Shown here: positions 53,063 to 62,073 of the stretch, piece by piece
Position numbering within the stretch: position 1 is the stretch's first letter
Layout of the letters: the number at the start of each line of letters is the position of its first letter
NCBI GenBank assembly: GCA_963840055.1
Contig: CAWIXM010000021.1
Coordinates: 62,001-126,000, forward strand
DNA from: Rhodoplanes sp963840055
GTDB taxonomy: Bacteria > Pseudomonadota > Alphaproteobacteria > Rhizobiales > Xanthobacteraceae
Reading direction: 5' to 3'
DNA length: 64,000 nt
Notes under the pieces: generated by a model
What the model was told of the DNA's origin: nothing
Seen by the model: the letters and a program-made list of their open reading frames with translations, nothing else
The model's database searches: none
Program-made: the position numbers and the translations under genes

Positions 53063-55018
53063 ATGGCAGAGGCCCCATTGTGGACACCGTCGCCAGAGCG
53101 CGTGGCCAGGAGCCGAATCATGGCCTTCATAGCCGAGGTCAATCGGCGGCATCAACTCGATCTCAAGACCTATCGCGATCTGCATGCCTGGTCGGTCACT
53201 CAGCGCGCCGCATTCTGGGATCTCGTGTGGGACTTCGGCGGCGTGATCGGCGACAAAGGCGGCCGCCTGCTTGTCGACCCTGACAAGATGCCCGGCGCCC
53301 AGTTCTTTCCTGACGCCCGGCTCAATTTCGCCGAGAACCTTCTGCGCCGCGCCGACGACAGCGCGGCGATCATTTTTAGGGGCGAGGACAAGGCGGGCGG
53401 ACAGCTCACTTGGGCGCAGTTGCAGACGCTGGTCTCGCGCCTTCAGCAGGCGATGAAAGCGGCGGGCCTCGGGGTCGGCGACCGCGTGGCCGCCATGCTG
53501 CCGAACATCCCGGAAGCGATCGCGGCGATGCTGGCTGCGACCTCGATCGGGGCGATCTGGTCGTCCTGCTCGCCCGACTTCGGCGAGCGAGGCGTGCTCG
53601 ACCGCTTTGGGCAAATCGAGCCGAAGCTGTTCATCACCGTCGACGGTTATTGGTACAACGGCAAGACGGTGCGCATCGTCGACAAGCTCAAGACGATCGT
53701 GGCCCAGCTTGACTCGGCCTCGACCGTGGTTGTCGTGCCCTATCTCGGCGAAGCGGAAGCAGTCGCGAAAGAGCTGCCGCGCGCGGTCACGCTCGACGCC
53801 TTTATCAAGTCTTTCGCGCCCCAGCCGATTGCCTATACGCGCCTTCCGTTCAATCATCCCGTCTATATCCTTTATTCCTCCGGCACGACCGGCGTGCCCA
53901 AATGCATCGTGCATGGCGCCGGCGGCACCTTATTGCAGCTTATGAAGGAGCATCAGCTCCACTGCGACATTCGCGCCGGCGAGCGCGTGTTCTACTTCAC
54001 GACGCTCGGCTGGATGATGTGGAACTGGCTTGCAGCGGCGCTCGCGAGCGGAGCGACGCTACTCCTTTATGACGGTTCGCCCTTCGCGCCGAATCCGGCG
54101 GTACTGTGGGATTACGCCCAGGAGACGCGGATGAGCGTGTTCGGGACCTCAGCGAAATACATCGACGGCTGCGCCAAAGTAGGCCTTGCGCCGGCCAAGA
54201 CACACGATCTTTCCGCCCTGCGGCTCATCACCTCGACCGGCTCGCCGCTCGCGCCCGAGAGCTTCGACTATGTCTATCGTGCGATCAAAGCCGACCTACA
54301 TCTCGCCTCGATCTCCGGCGGCACCGACATCATCTCCTGCTTCGTCTTAGGGAATCCCGCCGAGCCGGTCTGGAAGGGCGAAATCCAGGGCCCTGGCCTC
54401 GGCATGGCGGTCGACGTCTATTCCGACGATGGCCAGTCGGTGCGCGAGGAAAAAGGCGAGCTCGTCTGTACTAAGCCGTTCGTTTCCATGCCGGTGATGT
54501 TCTGGAATGACCCCGAGGGGAAAAAGTATCACGCGGCCTATTTCGAGAAATTCCCCAATGTGTGGGCGCATGGCGATTTCGCCGAATGGACACGGCACGG
54601 CGGTATCATCATCTATGGCCGGTCTGACGCGACGCTGAACCCCGCGGGCGTGCGCATCGGCACGGCGGAAATCTATGCGCAGGTCGAGCAGATTCCCGAA
54701 GTGGTCGAGGCGATCTGCATCGGCCAAAATTGGCAGCATGACGTGCGCGTGGTGTTGTTCGTACGGCTGCGCGAGGGCGTAACCCTCGACGGAGCGCTCA
54801 AAGACCGCATCCGCAAGCAGATCCGCGCCGGGGCAAGCCCGCGCCATGTGCCGGCTAAGATCGTCCAGGTCGCCGATATCCCGCGCACGCGCTCGGGGAA
54901 GATCACCGAGGTCGCGGTGCGCGACGTGGTTCACGGGCGGCCGGTGAAGAATACCGAAGCGCTCGCCAATCCCGAGGCGCTCGCCTTGTACAAGGACGTG
55001 CCGGAGCTGCGGGAGTGA
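53063..55018 (+). CDS. acsA: Acetoacetate-CoA ligase (acetoacetyl-CoA synthetase)
   Basis: This 651-residue adenylate-forming enzyme has the AMP-binding motif YILYSSGTTGVPKCIVHGAG near residue 270 and the adenylation motifs SGGTDIISCFVLGNPA and AHGDFAEWTRHGGIIIYGRS. The catalytic Lys is in PRTRSGKITEVAVRDVVHG near the C-terminus. The N-terminal segment (HQLDLKTYRDLHAWSVTQRA) and AFWDLVWDFGGVIGD separate it from acetyl-CoA synthetase. It activates acetoacetate, for example from PHB breakdown, which links it to phaC and the phasin in this window. Confidence 0.93.
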   Translation: MAEAPLWTPSPERVARSRIMAFIAEVNRRHQLDLKTYRDLHAWSVTQRAAFWDLVWDFGGVIGDKGGRLLVDPDKMPGAQFFPDARLNFAENLLRRADDSAAIIFRGEDKAGGQLTWAQLQTLVSRLQQAMKAAGLGVGDRVAAMLPNIPEAIAAMLAATSIGAIWSSCSPDFGERGVLDRFGQIEPKLFITVDGYWYNGKTVRIVDKLKTIVAQLDSASTVVVVPYLGEAEAVAKELPRAVTLDAFIKSFAPQPIAYTRLPFNHPVYILYSSGTTGVPKCIVHGAGGTLLQLMKEHQLHCDIRAGERVFYFTTLGWMMWNWLAAALASGATLLLYDGSPFAPNPAVLWDYAQETRMSVFGTSAKYIDGCAKVGLAPAKTHDLSALRLITSTGSPLAPESFDYVYRAIKADLHLASISGGTDIISCFVLGNPAEPVWKGEIQGPGLGMAVDVYSDDGQSVREEKGELVCTKPFVSMPVMFWNDPEGKKYHAAYFEKFPNVWAHGDFAEWTRHGGIIIYGRSDATLNPAGVRIGTAEIYAQVEQIPEVVEAICIGQNWQHDVRVVLFVRLREGVTLDGALKDRIRKQIRAGASPRHVPAKIVQVADIPRTRSGKITEVAVRDVVHGRPVKNTEALANPEALALYKDVPELRE

Positions 55019-55159
55019 GGTCTAGCTGCGATCGATGCGAGGGGCGCGCGACCAGCAAGGCCTAATTCTTATGCTCACGCTCCGCGGCCGATAACTGCCG
55101 CCAAGCGCCGATCTGATTGGCGAGCTCCCGCATCAATCGGGGCCGGGATTACGCGATCA

Positions 55160-55543
55160 TCAATTCCCCATATAGGCCCAGCATTCGACCTCGACCTGGG
55201 CGCCGAGCGCGAGACCATTCGCGCCGAAGGCCGAGCGGGCAGGCAACCGATCGGGTTCGAAATAGCTCACATAGACCTTGTTGAAGTCGGTCCATTCCGC
55301 CATGTCGGCGAGCATCACCGTGCACTTGAATACGTCGCGGAACGACAGGCCGTTCTCCCTCAAGACGGCGCCGATGTTTTCCATGGTCTGCCGCGCTTCC
55401 GCCTCCATGCCTTCGGGGACGAGTTCGAGCGTGCCCGGCTTGTTGCCGAGCGCTCCCGAAAGATACAGAACATCGCCGACGCGCACGGCCTGGCTGAAGG
55501 GCAGCTTCGCGGCCTTCGCCGCGGGCGAGTTGATAAATTCCAT
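55160..55543 (-). CDS. RidA-family reactive intermediate deaminase
   Basis: The protein has 127 residues from ATG 55541-55543, which follows GGAGA; an ATG four codons upstream is the other option. Family features are AVRVGDVLYLSGALGNKPGT, QTMENIGAVLRENGLSFRDV and the end region PARSAFGANGLALGAQVEVE. The usual RidA Arg in the end region (PARSAFG) is present. RidA proteins hydrolyse enamine/imine intermediates; some members have lost this. It is convergent with the acetoacetyl-CoA synthetase gene. Confidence 0.88.
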   Translation of the reverse strand: MEFINSPAAKAAKLPFSQAVRVGDVLYLSGALGNKPGTLELVPEGMEAEARQTMENIGAVLRENGLSFRDVFKCTVMLADMAEWTDFNKVYVSYFEPDRLPARSAFGANGLALGAQVEVECWAYMGN

Positions 55544-55643
55544 CGTCTTCTCCATTTCGCGGCAGCGAACCTGACTTCACCGCCGGTCTCCAAACAGAGT
55601 CTCTCACGCAAAGGCGTGGTGCTAACGAAAGCATGCGCTCCTA

Positions 55644-55808
55644 GAGCGAATTCCGTTCCGATCGAATCGGAATTCGCTCTAATTTTCTTTAGTGGTCGCA
55701 TTTTCTGCGGCGAACCGGCTCCCACTTCGCCGGAAAATGCTCTAGTTTTCTTTTAGTGGTCGCATTTTCTGCGGCGAACCGGCTCCCACTTCGCCGGAAA
55801 ATGCTCTA
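55644..55808. repeat. Dispersed palindromic repeats, copies D and E in tandem
   Basis: Module 1 (GAGCGAATTCCG..CGGAATTCGCTC) lies at 55644-55680. Two copies of the 57 bp module 2 follow at 55688-55744 and 55752-55808. The two are nearly identical to each other and share GGCTCCC where copies A-C have GGTTCCC, so E probably arose by tandem duplication of D. No gene is seen in 55556-55880. Confidence 0.9.
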
Positions 55809-55880
55809 CTAACAGCGCCGCAGGAGACGTTGCGAATTCGCGTTTCGGTCCAATGGAAAAGCGGTTGCGGACCCCGGCTA

Positions 55881-56666
55881 TCAGCGCCGCGCTGCTTCGG
55901 CCTTCGCGAGAGATCCTGGCGCGATGTCTCTCAACTGATAGTCCGCAATTTCGGCGACGAGCTTGTTGAGGATCGCCTGTCCAAAAGCGGCGAAGTCCTC
56001 GGCCACCGCAACAAACGCGCCGGGGCCGCCTATCACATTGGCGCGATAATAGTTCTCGAGCCCGCCCATCGGGTTGGTATGCTCAGCATTCCACGACAGC
56101 GGCTGTTCGGTGAGGATAACAAGACCATTGATGGTGACGCCCTTGGCGACCGCTTCGTCGCGGGCAGCCGTCACGTCGCGTCCGGAATTATTGGTGCCGT
56201 CGCCCGACACATCGATGGTCCGCCGGTGCGCCTCGAACGGCGCGCGCTCCATCTGCGCCATGGCGGCATCGATCCCGCCGCTGATCGAGGTGCGATCGGC
56301 GAAGGAGCGCGGCGTTTCGGCCAGTTGGCTCGCGAATTGGTTGGCGCTGTCCGCGTCGCGTATCATCGTCCAGTCGACCACGACCTTCTGATTGCTGGCT
56401 CCCGACCATTCGATATAGCAGATGGCGATCCGTCCGTGGCGGCCGGCGCTGATGGCCTCAAGCACCCGCGGATTGGTGAGAGCGGCGGCATAGCCCTCGC
56501 GCTGCAATTGAAACTTCTGCGCATCGACGCTGCGGGAAACGTCGGCAGCGAGCGCGAGCAGCAAATCGACCGTTTCGGCGCGCGCGCCGCCCGGCAAAAG
56601 CACGGCGACCGTCACCGAAAGGGCGGTTATGCCGGTGCCGAGAATTTGGCGGACCTTAGTCCACAT
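55881..56666 (-). CDS. DUF1194 secreted protein with VWA-like fold
   Basis: The protein has 261 residues from ATG 56664-56666 with a signal peptide (MWTKVRQILGTGITALSVTV.. ending GGARA). The mature part starts ETVDLLLALAADVSRSVDAQ, in which DVSRS is a metal-ion-dependent adhesion (DxSxS) motif of von Willebrand A domains. Later blocks include SFADRTSISGGIDAAMAQME and RTIDVSGDGTNNSGRD, also typical of DUF1194. The function is unknown; such domains bind proteins through a metal. Earlier Met codons in frame lie in implausible sequence. It stands alone. Confidence 0.85.
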   Translation of the reverse strand: MWTKVRQILGTGITALSVTVAVLLPGGARAETVDLLLALAADVSRSVDAQKFQLQREGYAAALTNPRVLEAISAGRHGRIAICYIEWSGASNQKVVVDWTMIRDADSANQFASQLAETPRSFADRTSISGGIDAAMAQMERAPFEAHRRTIDVSGDGTNNSGRDVTAARDEAVAKGVTINGLVILTEQPLSWNAEHTNPMGGLENYYRANVIGGPGAFVAVAEDFAAFGQAILNKLVAEIADYQLRDIAPGSLAKAEAARR

Positions 56667-57415
56667 AACGGTCTCCGATCGGTTCCAAGCACCTTCCAAG
56701 CCGCTCGCTGGCGGCCGCGCCGCGCGGCCGCGACGGTGATAACGCCTGATAACTGTGAACGATCCACCTTCCATTCTATGCGGGAACCGCACGCTCTCGG
56801 GAATGTGCTTCAACATGCCACCCGCCCTGCGAGCCATGTCGAGCGTGCCACAATTATTTCGAGGAGCGCTACAACAACAAGGGTGCCGGCGCCTCGTCGC
56901 CGAAGCCATGGCGACTGTCACCTTGCGTGCCGCTGCAACAAGCATGCCCTCACGGGAAACAGGCCAGCGCCGATTTGGCTGGTCTACATCGATGTGGCCA
57001 TCATGCGCCTTGCGGCGTCGGGCAAGCGCCGACGGATCCGCTGCGCCGAACCGCGGTGCGCCGACCGCGTTAATTGATGGGATCCGCCGGATATCCGAGG
57101 CCCACGATTGGCGCCGGATGCGCTGCCTGAGGCGAGCCGATGAACCCGGAGCCAAGCGATGGGAATTGTCATCTCCAATGCGGGTCGTTCCGGACAAGCT
57201 CTATCGCCACATTGCCAGCGGATTTCTTGCGCCCGTTCCTGTCGAACATGCCAGCCGTCAGACGACTGGAGATGCAATTAATGTTTTGGGCTAGCCTAAT
57301 TGGGCTAGTCCATCCGAATGGATTATGAAATTGCATTTGCATTGTTCATGTTGCAGTGCAATAATATTAATAAGGCGGCCGGCATTGGGTCCGCCACCAT
57401 TCAAAGGAGAGTGCC
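56667..57415. other. Gene-free stretch with phasin promoter region
   Basis: I find no supportable gene in about 750 bases. Open frames here have biased, Arg/Cys-rich translations without domain features. The last ~120 bases are AT-rich and contain TTGCAGTGCAA (57351-57361), an inverted repeat with arms TTGCA/TGCAA, and TTGCATTTGCA just before it. Sites of this TGCA type bind PhaR at phasin promoters in related bacteria, so this may be a PhaR operator; that is inference. Confidence 0.45.
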
Positions 57416-57808
57416 ATGATCAAGGGAACGACGCCGTCCTTTGAAATCCCCAATGAGATGCGGGCCGTCGCGGAACGTAGTGTCGAGCAGGCCAAGCTCG
57501 CCTTCAATAATTATATGCAGGCGGCCCAGGAAGCGGTCTCGACCTTCGAGGAGCGGGTGAAAGCGGGCCAGGTCGGCGCCCAGGGAATCAGCAAGAAGGC
57601 GATGACCTTCGCGGAACGTAACGTCTTGTCGGCGTTCGAATTTGCGCAAAAAATCGTTCAGGCGAAGGACATCCAGGAACTGGTCCGGATGCAGACCGAG
57701 TTCGTTCAGTCACAGATGCAGGTCCTGAGCGAGCAGGTGAAAGACCTGGGCGAGACCGCCACCAAGACTGCGATGGAAAGCGTCAAGACCCCGAGCAAGG
57801 GTTTGTAG
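57416..57808 (+). CDS. phaP: Phasin (PHA granule-associated protein)
   Basis: This 130-residue, helical, amphipathic protein begins MIKGTTPSFEIPNEMRAVAE and has the phasin_2 segment VEQAKLAFNNYMQAAQEAVS. It has no Cys and is rich in Gln, Glu, Lys and Ala. A second typical segment is NVLSAFEFAQKIVQAKDIQE. Phasins coat polyhydroxyalkanoate granules and control their size. A GGAGAG ribosome site precedes the ATG. The upstream region holds TGCA-type repeats that might bind PhaR, and a strong hairpin follows at 57845. It is not adjacent to phaC, which is 40 kb away in the window. Confidence 0.9.
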   Translation: MIKGTTPSFEIPNEMRAVAERSVEQAKLAFNNYMQAAQEAVSTFEERVKAGQVGAQGISKKAMTFAERNVLSAFEFAQKIVQAKDIQELVRMQTEFVQSQMQVLSEQVKDLGETATKTAMESVKTPSKGL

Positions 57809-57844
57809 TCCTAACGGGCCGCGCGTTAACCGCGCCGCATGTAT

Positions 57845-57876
57845 GCTGCGGTGCAACATTGATGTTGCATCGCAGC
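57845..57876 (+). terminator. Hairpin after the phasin gene
   Basis: GCTGCGGTGCAACAT and ATGTTGCATCGCAGC form a 15 bp stem with one G-T wobble and a two-base TG apex; AT-rich sequence (GGATAAAAGATG) follows. It lacks a T-run, so it is a terminator or mRNA-stabilising structure. It also contains the TGCA motif seen upstream. Confidence 0.55.
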
Positions 57877-57954
57877 GGATAAAAGATGAGCCGCCCTGCC
57901 TATAGGCTGGCGATCGCTGCGGCTTATGATTTCAGCAAACCGCGACGCTTCGCG

Positions 57955-58092
57955 TCACCACGCTTCTAGCCAGCGGCCTACGTCGTAGACGCAAGCGGCG
58001 ACGACGCAGACGGCGACCCCGCTCCACACCAGCGTCAAAGCGATCGCGAGATTCGCGCGGGCCACCTCTCTAACGGGAAGATGGTGTGGCAT
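57955..58092 (-). CDS. 45-residue single-helix membrane protein
   Basis: From ATG 58090-58092, with GGAGCAGG seven or so bases upstream, a frame reads MPHHLPVREVARANLAIALT, then LVWSGVAVCVVAACVYDVGR, then WLEAW and stop. One membrane helix spans about residues 14-35. The clean ribosome site and the regular helix flanked by charged residues support a real gene. I do not recognise a family and cannot say what it does. Confidence 0.5.
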   Translation of the reverse strand: MPHHLPVREVARANLAIALTLVWSGVAVCVVAACVYDVGRWLEAW

Positions 58093-58262
58093 GGCGACCT
58101 GCTCCTAACTCTCTCGGCGGCAGTTAGTTAACTATCGGCCAGCCGCAAGGTGCCCGCAATTCGCGCAATCCAGGAATGACCAAAACGCATGGCTGCGCAC
58201 GCACTCGCCGCCGAATTCGAATAACGACCAAGCACTAATCATGCCGCCGGCATGCCGTGGCG

Positions 58263-59327
58263 TCAGCGCACTGAGGTCCACCCGGGTGCAACGGCATGCG
58301 TGCCCAATGGAACGGCGTACAAGTATTGATAAGTTTGAGGCACGCCTTGGACGACGTGCATTGCTCCCGAAGCAGGCACGACGGCTTCCTGCTTCGTGCG
58401 CGTCGCCCGATGAGAGACTTTGACTTTCTTGCGCGTTCGTTTGGCGACCTTCCGCTTTGATCGGGGCGCGGTCGAGCGCTTCACGTGCTTGGCCGAATGC
58501 CTCCGCTTGATCGCCCTTACGCTCTTTGTCTTCTTGCTCGGTCGGGTTTCCGACATCGTCCCTGAACCAGCATCGCGGCCCGAAGCTGCTGCGTTTGCGT
58601 TGCCACTCCTGCGCTCCGCTTCCGGGTCCACACCGAAAGCCATCGCGGGTGGCCCCGCCGGGAATGCCGCTTCCGCCAACTCGTCCAGGTCGGGAGATAC
58701 CGACGGCCTAAGCGCGGCAAACGACGGCAGCGATGGCGCCACGAACAACAACTCCACAGCGCCGGACGAAGATCGGCCCGGCGCTGCCGCTCCGTGATCA
58801 CGAACCGGTTCCGCCGGCGCCGGCGCGACGACAGGTTCCCTCGCAGGCGGCGCAGCCTGCGCCGGTCCTGACGCCTCGCGATCAAACGCCTCCTCCTCCC
58901 CGGGCGGCCCTTGGACGAAGTCTTGGGGCGACGCACGGTTGGGCGTCTCCTTAGGCTTCGTAAGGTCTTCGCCGCTGATGGGTTGAGAAGTCCCGTCGTC
59001 GTGCGCCTTTACCGAAGCCAACAGCTCTGAGGCAGACATTGACCCGCCGGCCGCGGCGCCGATTGTCAGTCCTCCCGCAGGCGCCGGATCGGACGTTTCG
59101 CGCATTCCTCGAAGCTCACCAACCGGCCCGATTGCGGCGCCAGCCGACTGGCGTTCGATCAAAGCCGGCGGAATGATCGCTTGCCGGACGAGCGACCGGC
59201 CCAAGCTCGGCACCTCGCCAATGCGCGTGCGCGCCTCCGGCTCCGGCACCAGACCGCGCGTGGTCACGGCCAAAGCGACAATCACCAGGCCGGCCGCGAA
59301 GACAAAAAGTCGGAAGGTCAAAAGCAT
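58263..59327 (-). CDS. Unknown envelope protein with basic Lys/Arg-rich C-terminal region
   Basis: The protein has 354 residues from ATG 59325-59327. It has an N-terminal signal-anchor (MLLTFRLFVFAAGLVIVALA), a long Pro/Ala-rich linker region (about residues 60-230, for example ARPPAREPVVAPAPAEP-type runs) and a very basic segment near residues 275-325 (SKKTKSVRAIKRRHSAKHVK and KRTRKKVKVSHRATRTK). It ends with a short conserved-looking part, QGVPQTYQYLYAVPLGTHAV. No enzyme motif is seen. The layout suggests an inner-membrane-anchored periplasmic protein binding an acidic polymer, but this is speculation. Frame and codon use are consistent throughout. Confidence 0.6.
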   Translation of the reverse strand: MLLTFRLFVFAAGLVIVALAVTTRGLVPEPEARTRIGEVPSLGRSLVRQAIIPPALIERQSAGAAIGPVGELRGMRETSDPAPAGGLTIGAAAGGSMSASELLASVKAHDDGTSQPISGEDLTKPKETPNRASPQDFVQGPPGEEEAFDREASGPAQAAPPAREPVVAPAPAEPVRDHGAAAPGRSSSGAVELLFVAPSLPSFAALRPSVSPDLDELAEAAFPAGPPAMAFGVDPEAERRSGNANAAASGRDAGSGTMSETRPSKKTKSVRAIKRRHSAKHVKRSTAPRSKRKVAKRTRKKVKVSHRATRTKQEAVVPASGAMHVVQGVPQTYQYLYAVPLGTHAVAPGWTSVR

Positions 59328-59617
59328 CTTCGTGCCTCGCGAGACAGAATCGCCGCCCGTCGCATCGCGATGTTTCGTCCCATGACGAAGCCGTCGATAC
59401 GCACGCACTGGCTGCGGCTGCAGGTGATTCGTTTGTCGTGAGGCTATCAGAGTCGGGCCGTTTGGTGAATCGCCTAGCGGCGAACGCGGCGAACGGCCCA
59501 CACACGTCTGCGGGAGCGACTTTTGCGGCGGCGGCTGCAAACGAGACGCCCGCCGCCGCGCTAATATTGTGCCCCTCCGGGGGCGCTGCTACCGTCGAAG
59601 CGCTCGACGCGCGTATC

Positions 59618-59693
59618 GGGCCCGTAGCTCAATGGTCAGAGCTAGCGGCTCATAACCGCTTGGTTGCAGGTTCGAGTCCTGCCGGGCCCACCA
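59618..59693 (+). tRNA. tRNA with CAT anticodon (probably tRNA-Ile2; tRNA-Met possible)
   Basis: A full cloverleaf can be drawn: acceptor GGGCCCG/CGGGCCC, D arm GCTC..GAGC, anticodon stem AGCGG/CCGCT with loop CTCATAA, T loop TTCGAGT, and encoded CCA at 59691-59693. The body resembles E. coli tRNA-Ile2, whose CAT is modified to lysidine, more than elongator Met. It is 2 bases from the integrase gene stop and is probably the attachment site of the element on its right. Confidence 0.9.
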
Positions 59694-59695
59694 TG

Positions 59696-60787
59696 TCAGC
59701 CTGCCTCGCTTTGTTTCTGTTGAGATTTTTCCCCAGTTTTACACTGGGGCCTCATCGGGTTTGACAGTGATGTTCGCAATTTGGCCGCGGCGGCCCTAGC
59801 CATCGCGGCCTGATCGGCCGCTCGGGTGTAGCGCGACACCTCGCCCAGCGTGCGGTGGCCCGACCACGCCGCGATCTCGCTCGCCGTGCATCCCGCCTCG
59901 GCAAGTCGCCGACAGCCGGCCTTGCGAAGACCGTGCGCGCTGAGCCCGGTCAGACCCGCCTTGTCGCACATTTCGCGGAACCAATTGCCGAAGCCCGCTG
60001 ACGTGAAGGGCTTGCCGTGGACCGTCGCGAGGAAAGTTAAGTGCCCGCTCGGCGCGGCGTCGAGCGCGGCTCGTAACTCAGGCAAGACAGGCAGGGCGAG
60101 CGTTGCACCGGTCTTGCTCTGCCGCACTTGCAGAAGCCCGCCCCGAACATGCTGCGGCCCCATACGGATCACATCACCGCGGCGTTGAACTGTGCAGAGC
60201 AGAAGCTCGAAAGCCAGCCGAGCCCGCGAGCCGATCGCATGATGCTGGCGAAAGGCGGCAATCTCCTCCTCGCCCCATGGGCGGAAGCCCTCACCCTTCG
60301 TCTTGACACTGGCTTTGATGTCCCGAGTGGGGTCGACGGCAATCATGCCGATGGAAACCGCGAACTGCATCATCGGCCGTACGGCCTTGAGCCAGTTTCG
60401 CCGAGGGTAAGGTTTCTTGCTGGACAGGACCGCAACCACGTGCTCGCGCCGGAGCGTGGCGACGCGCTTCTCGCCGTGCTCGTCGCGGAACCGCTGGAGG
60501 ATTGCCCACTGTGTACGCCGGGTCTCGGGCGCAATCTCGTGCTTGAAGCGGGCAGAACTCGCGTAGGCCGCTACCAGCGCAGCGACGGTGCCAGGCGTGT
60601 TGCGTCTCTCGCCAATATCTGCGCGCGGCAGGCTCGCGGCTAATGCGACTTTATAGGCCTCCATAAACGCAGCGGAGCCAGGCAGACCGGGCAGACGCAC
60701 CCGGGCGCACCCGGGGCGACGGAAGTAGTAGTACCGGCGACCTTTCACGAAAGACGCTTGGACGAACCGAAGCCGAATGCTGGTCAT
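59696..60787 (-). CDS. Tyrosine-type phage/island integrase
   Basis: This 363-residue recombinase has an N-terminal core-binding region (NTPGTVAALVAAYASSARFK) and catalytic residues Arg (CTVQRRGDVIRM), HGLRKAG, His in AWSGHRTLGEVSRYTRAAD and the nucleophile Tyr in the same segment. The stop is 2 bases after a tRNA gene and the frame points towards it, the classic arrangement of an island integrated in a tRNA 3' end. It differs clearly from xerD. A small gene overlaps its start. Confidence 0.9.
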   Translation of the reverse strand: MTSIRLRFVQASFVKGRRYYYFRRPGCARVRLPGLPGSAAFMEAYKVALAASLPRADIGERRNTPGTVAALVAAYASSARFKHEIAPETRRTQWAILQRFRDEHGEKRVATLRREHVVAVLSSKKPYPRRNWLKAVRPMMQFAVSIGMIAVDPTRDIKASVKTKGEGFRPWGEEEIAAFRQHHAIGSRARLAFELLLCTVQRRGDVIRMGPQHVRGGLLQVRQSKTGATLALPVLPELRAALDAAPSGHLTFLATVHGKPFTSAGFGNWFREMCDKAGLTGLSAHGLRKAGCRRLAEAGCTASEIAAWSGHRTLGEVSRYTRAADQAAMARAAAAKLRTSLSNPMRPQCKTGEKSQQKQSEAG

Positions 60788-60993
60788 CGGATTAGGACCT
60801 CATCCCACTCGTTTCGGCCGGCCTCATCCGGCCTGTCAGCCTCGTCCGCATTGCCGGGGATGATCGATATCGTTCCATACCGATCGATTTCGATCCGCGG
60901 GTTCTTAACACCGGCCGCTTCTGCGGCTCGGAAGGCGCGAACGAGGTCGGATTTGCGGTAAGTCTGGTCGCGGTGTTTTCGGGGCGCTGCCAT
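60784..60993 (-). CDS. Small hypothetical protein upstream of the integrase
   Basis: The protein has 69 residues from ATG 60991-60993 (MAAPRKHRDQTYRKSDLVRA). A short basic N-terminus is followed by EAAGVKNPRIEIDRYGTISI and an acidic tail. Its stop overlaps the integrase ATG, so it is translated with it. A small protein of this kind, often excisionase-like in position, commonly precedes island integrases in Rhizobiales; I cannot show that it binds DNA. Confidence 0.55.
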   Translation of the reverse strand: MAAPRKHRDQTYRKSDLVRAFRAAEAAGVKNPRIEIDRYGTISIIPGNADEADRPDEAGRNEWDEVLIR

Positions 60994-61017
60994 CGCACGA
61001 GCTCTCCGGGCCGGCAA

Positions 61018-61440
61018 GTGCCAGCCTCGGTGAAAACTCGCCGTAGTCTGCGGCTTAGACCGGACGACGCTTTGTGCATCGTGCGAGGTGTAAGGCGGTG
61101 CTGTCGCCTATAAACCAACTAACGCAAGCTCAGGTTCCGTCTCGTCGTGTGCTAACGCGCACGCCGCCCATTATCTAGTTGCGCCGTTCGTGGGAACTTA
61201 CCAGCACACCCACGCAGCGATATCCGCTGCCCGTTTAATATCCGCAAAGCCCACAAAGGTCAACATCGGGCACAAGTTTTACGCACCCTATAGCGAAAAG
61301 GTCTTCGGTGTTCCGAAAACCCTGATGCGGAGGTCACGAAAAAGCCGAGTCAGATCAAAGGCCCCCGAAGCACATTTCTTGTGTTCAATATATATTGCTT
61401 TTCAGAACATCCTCAGCCATATTGGGGCGTGAGGAACACC
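61018..61440. other. Gene-free region upstream of the serine recombinase
   Basis: No gene can be supported in these 423 bases. The last 60 are AT-rich (TTCAATATATATTGCTTTTC) and flanked by TGTTC and GAACA, which may be a promoter or a recombination (res-like) site for the recombinase starting at 61441. Confidence 0.35.
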
Positions 61441-62073
61441 ATGCCGAAGCCATCCCGAAAGCCCGTCGCCCTTTATCTCCGCGTCAGTACGTCGGAGCAG
61501 ACCACCCGCAACCAGCGACGCCAACTTGAGGGAGTGGCCAAGCGCAACGGTTGGGAGGTCGTAGCAGTTTTCGAAGACGCCGGCATTTCGGGCGCCAAGG
61601 GTCGCGATCAGCGTCCAGGCTTTGCGGCAATGATGAAAGCAGTCGCCCGGCGCGAGTTCGACATGGTTGCCGCTTGGTCGGTCGATCAACTCGGGCGATC
61701 CCTGACTGATCTTCTGGAGTTCCTCAAGGACCTCCACGCAAAGAGGGTCGACTTATTTCTGCATCAGCAGGGCCTGGACACATCCACCCCGTCGGGGCGG
61801 GCGATGTTTCAGATGATGGGTGTCTTCGCGGAGTTCGAACGCGCGATGATCCGTGAGCGCGTGCTGGCGGGAATTGCGCGGGCACGGTCAGAAGGCCGAG
61901 CGCTCGGGCGGAAACGCCTTGAGGAAACCGATGCGGCAAAGGTAGCCGCAATTCGGAAAGCCCGCGCCAAAGGCCTAGGCCTGCGTCGGATCGCAACTGA
62001 TCTTCATGTGGGCGTCGGCACGGTTCTGAGAGTGACTGGCGACGGGAAGCATCGTGCAGCGACGACCGGATAA
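61441..62073 (+). CDS. Serine recombinase (resolvase/invertase family)
   Basis: This 210-residue recombinase has its catalytic Ser in ALYLRVSTSEQTTRNQRRQL (about residue 17). It has VVAVFEDAGISGAKGRDQRP, then AAWSVDQLGRSLTDLLEFL with its Arg, and FAEFERAMIRERVLAGIARA. The C-terminal helix-turn-helix is RIATDLHVGVGTVLRVTGDG. It is of the small resolvase type found in transposons and plasmids. ATG 61441 opens it cleanly. It adds to the mobile character of the right end of the window. Confidence 0.9.
   Translation: MPKPSRKPVALYLRVSTSEQTTRNQRRQLEGVAKRNGWEVVAVFEDAGISGAKGRDQRPGFAAMMKAVARREFDMVAAWSVDQLGRSLTDLLEFLKDLHAKRVDLFLHQQGLDTSTPSGRAMFQMMGVFAEFERAMIRERVLAGIARARSEGRALGRKRLEETDAAKVAAIRKARAKGLGLRRIATDLHVGVGTVLRVTGDGKHRAATTG

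Noticed and set aside
56755..57294. 179-codon open frame upstream of the phasin gene
   Set aside because: The translation is Arg/Cys-rich and has no conserved block; the stretch looks noncoding.
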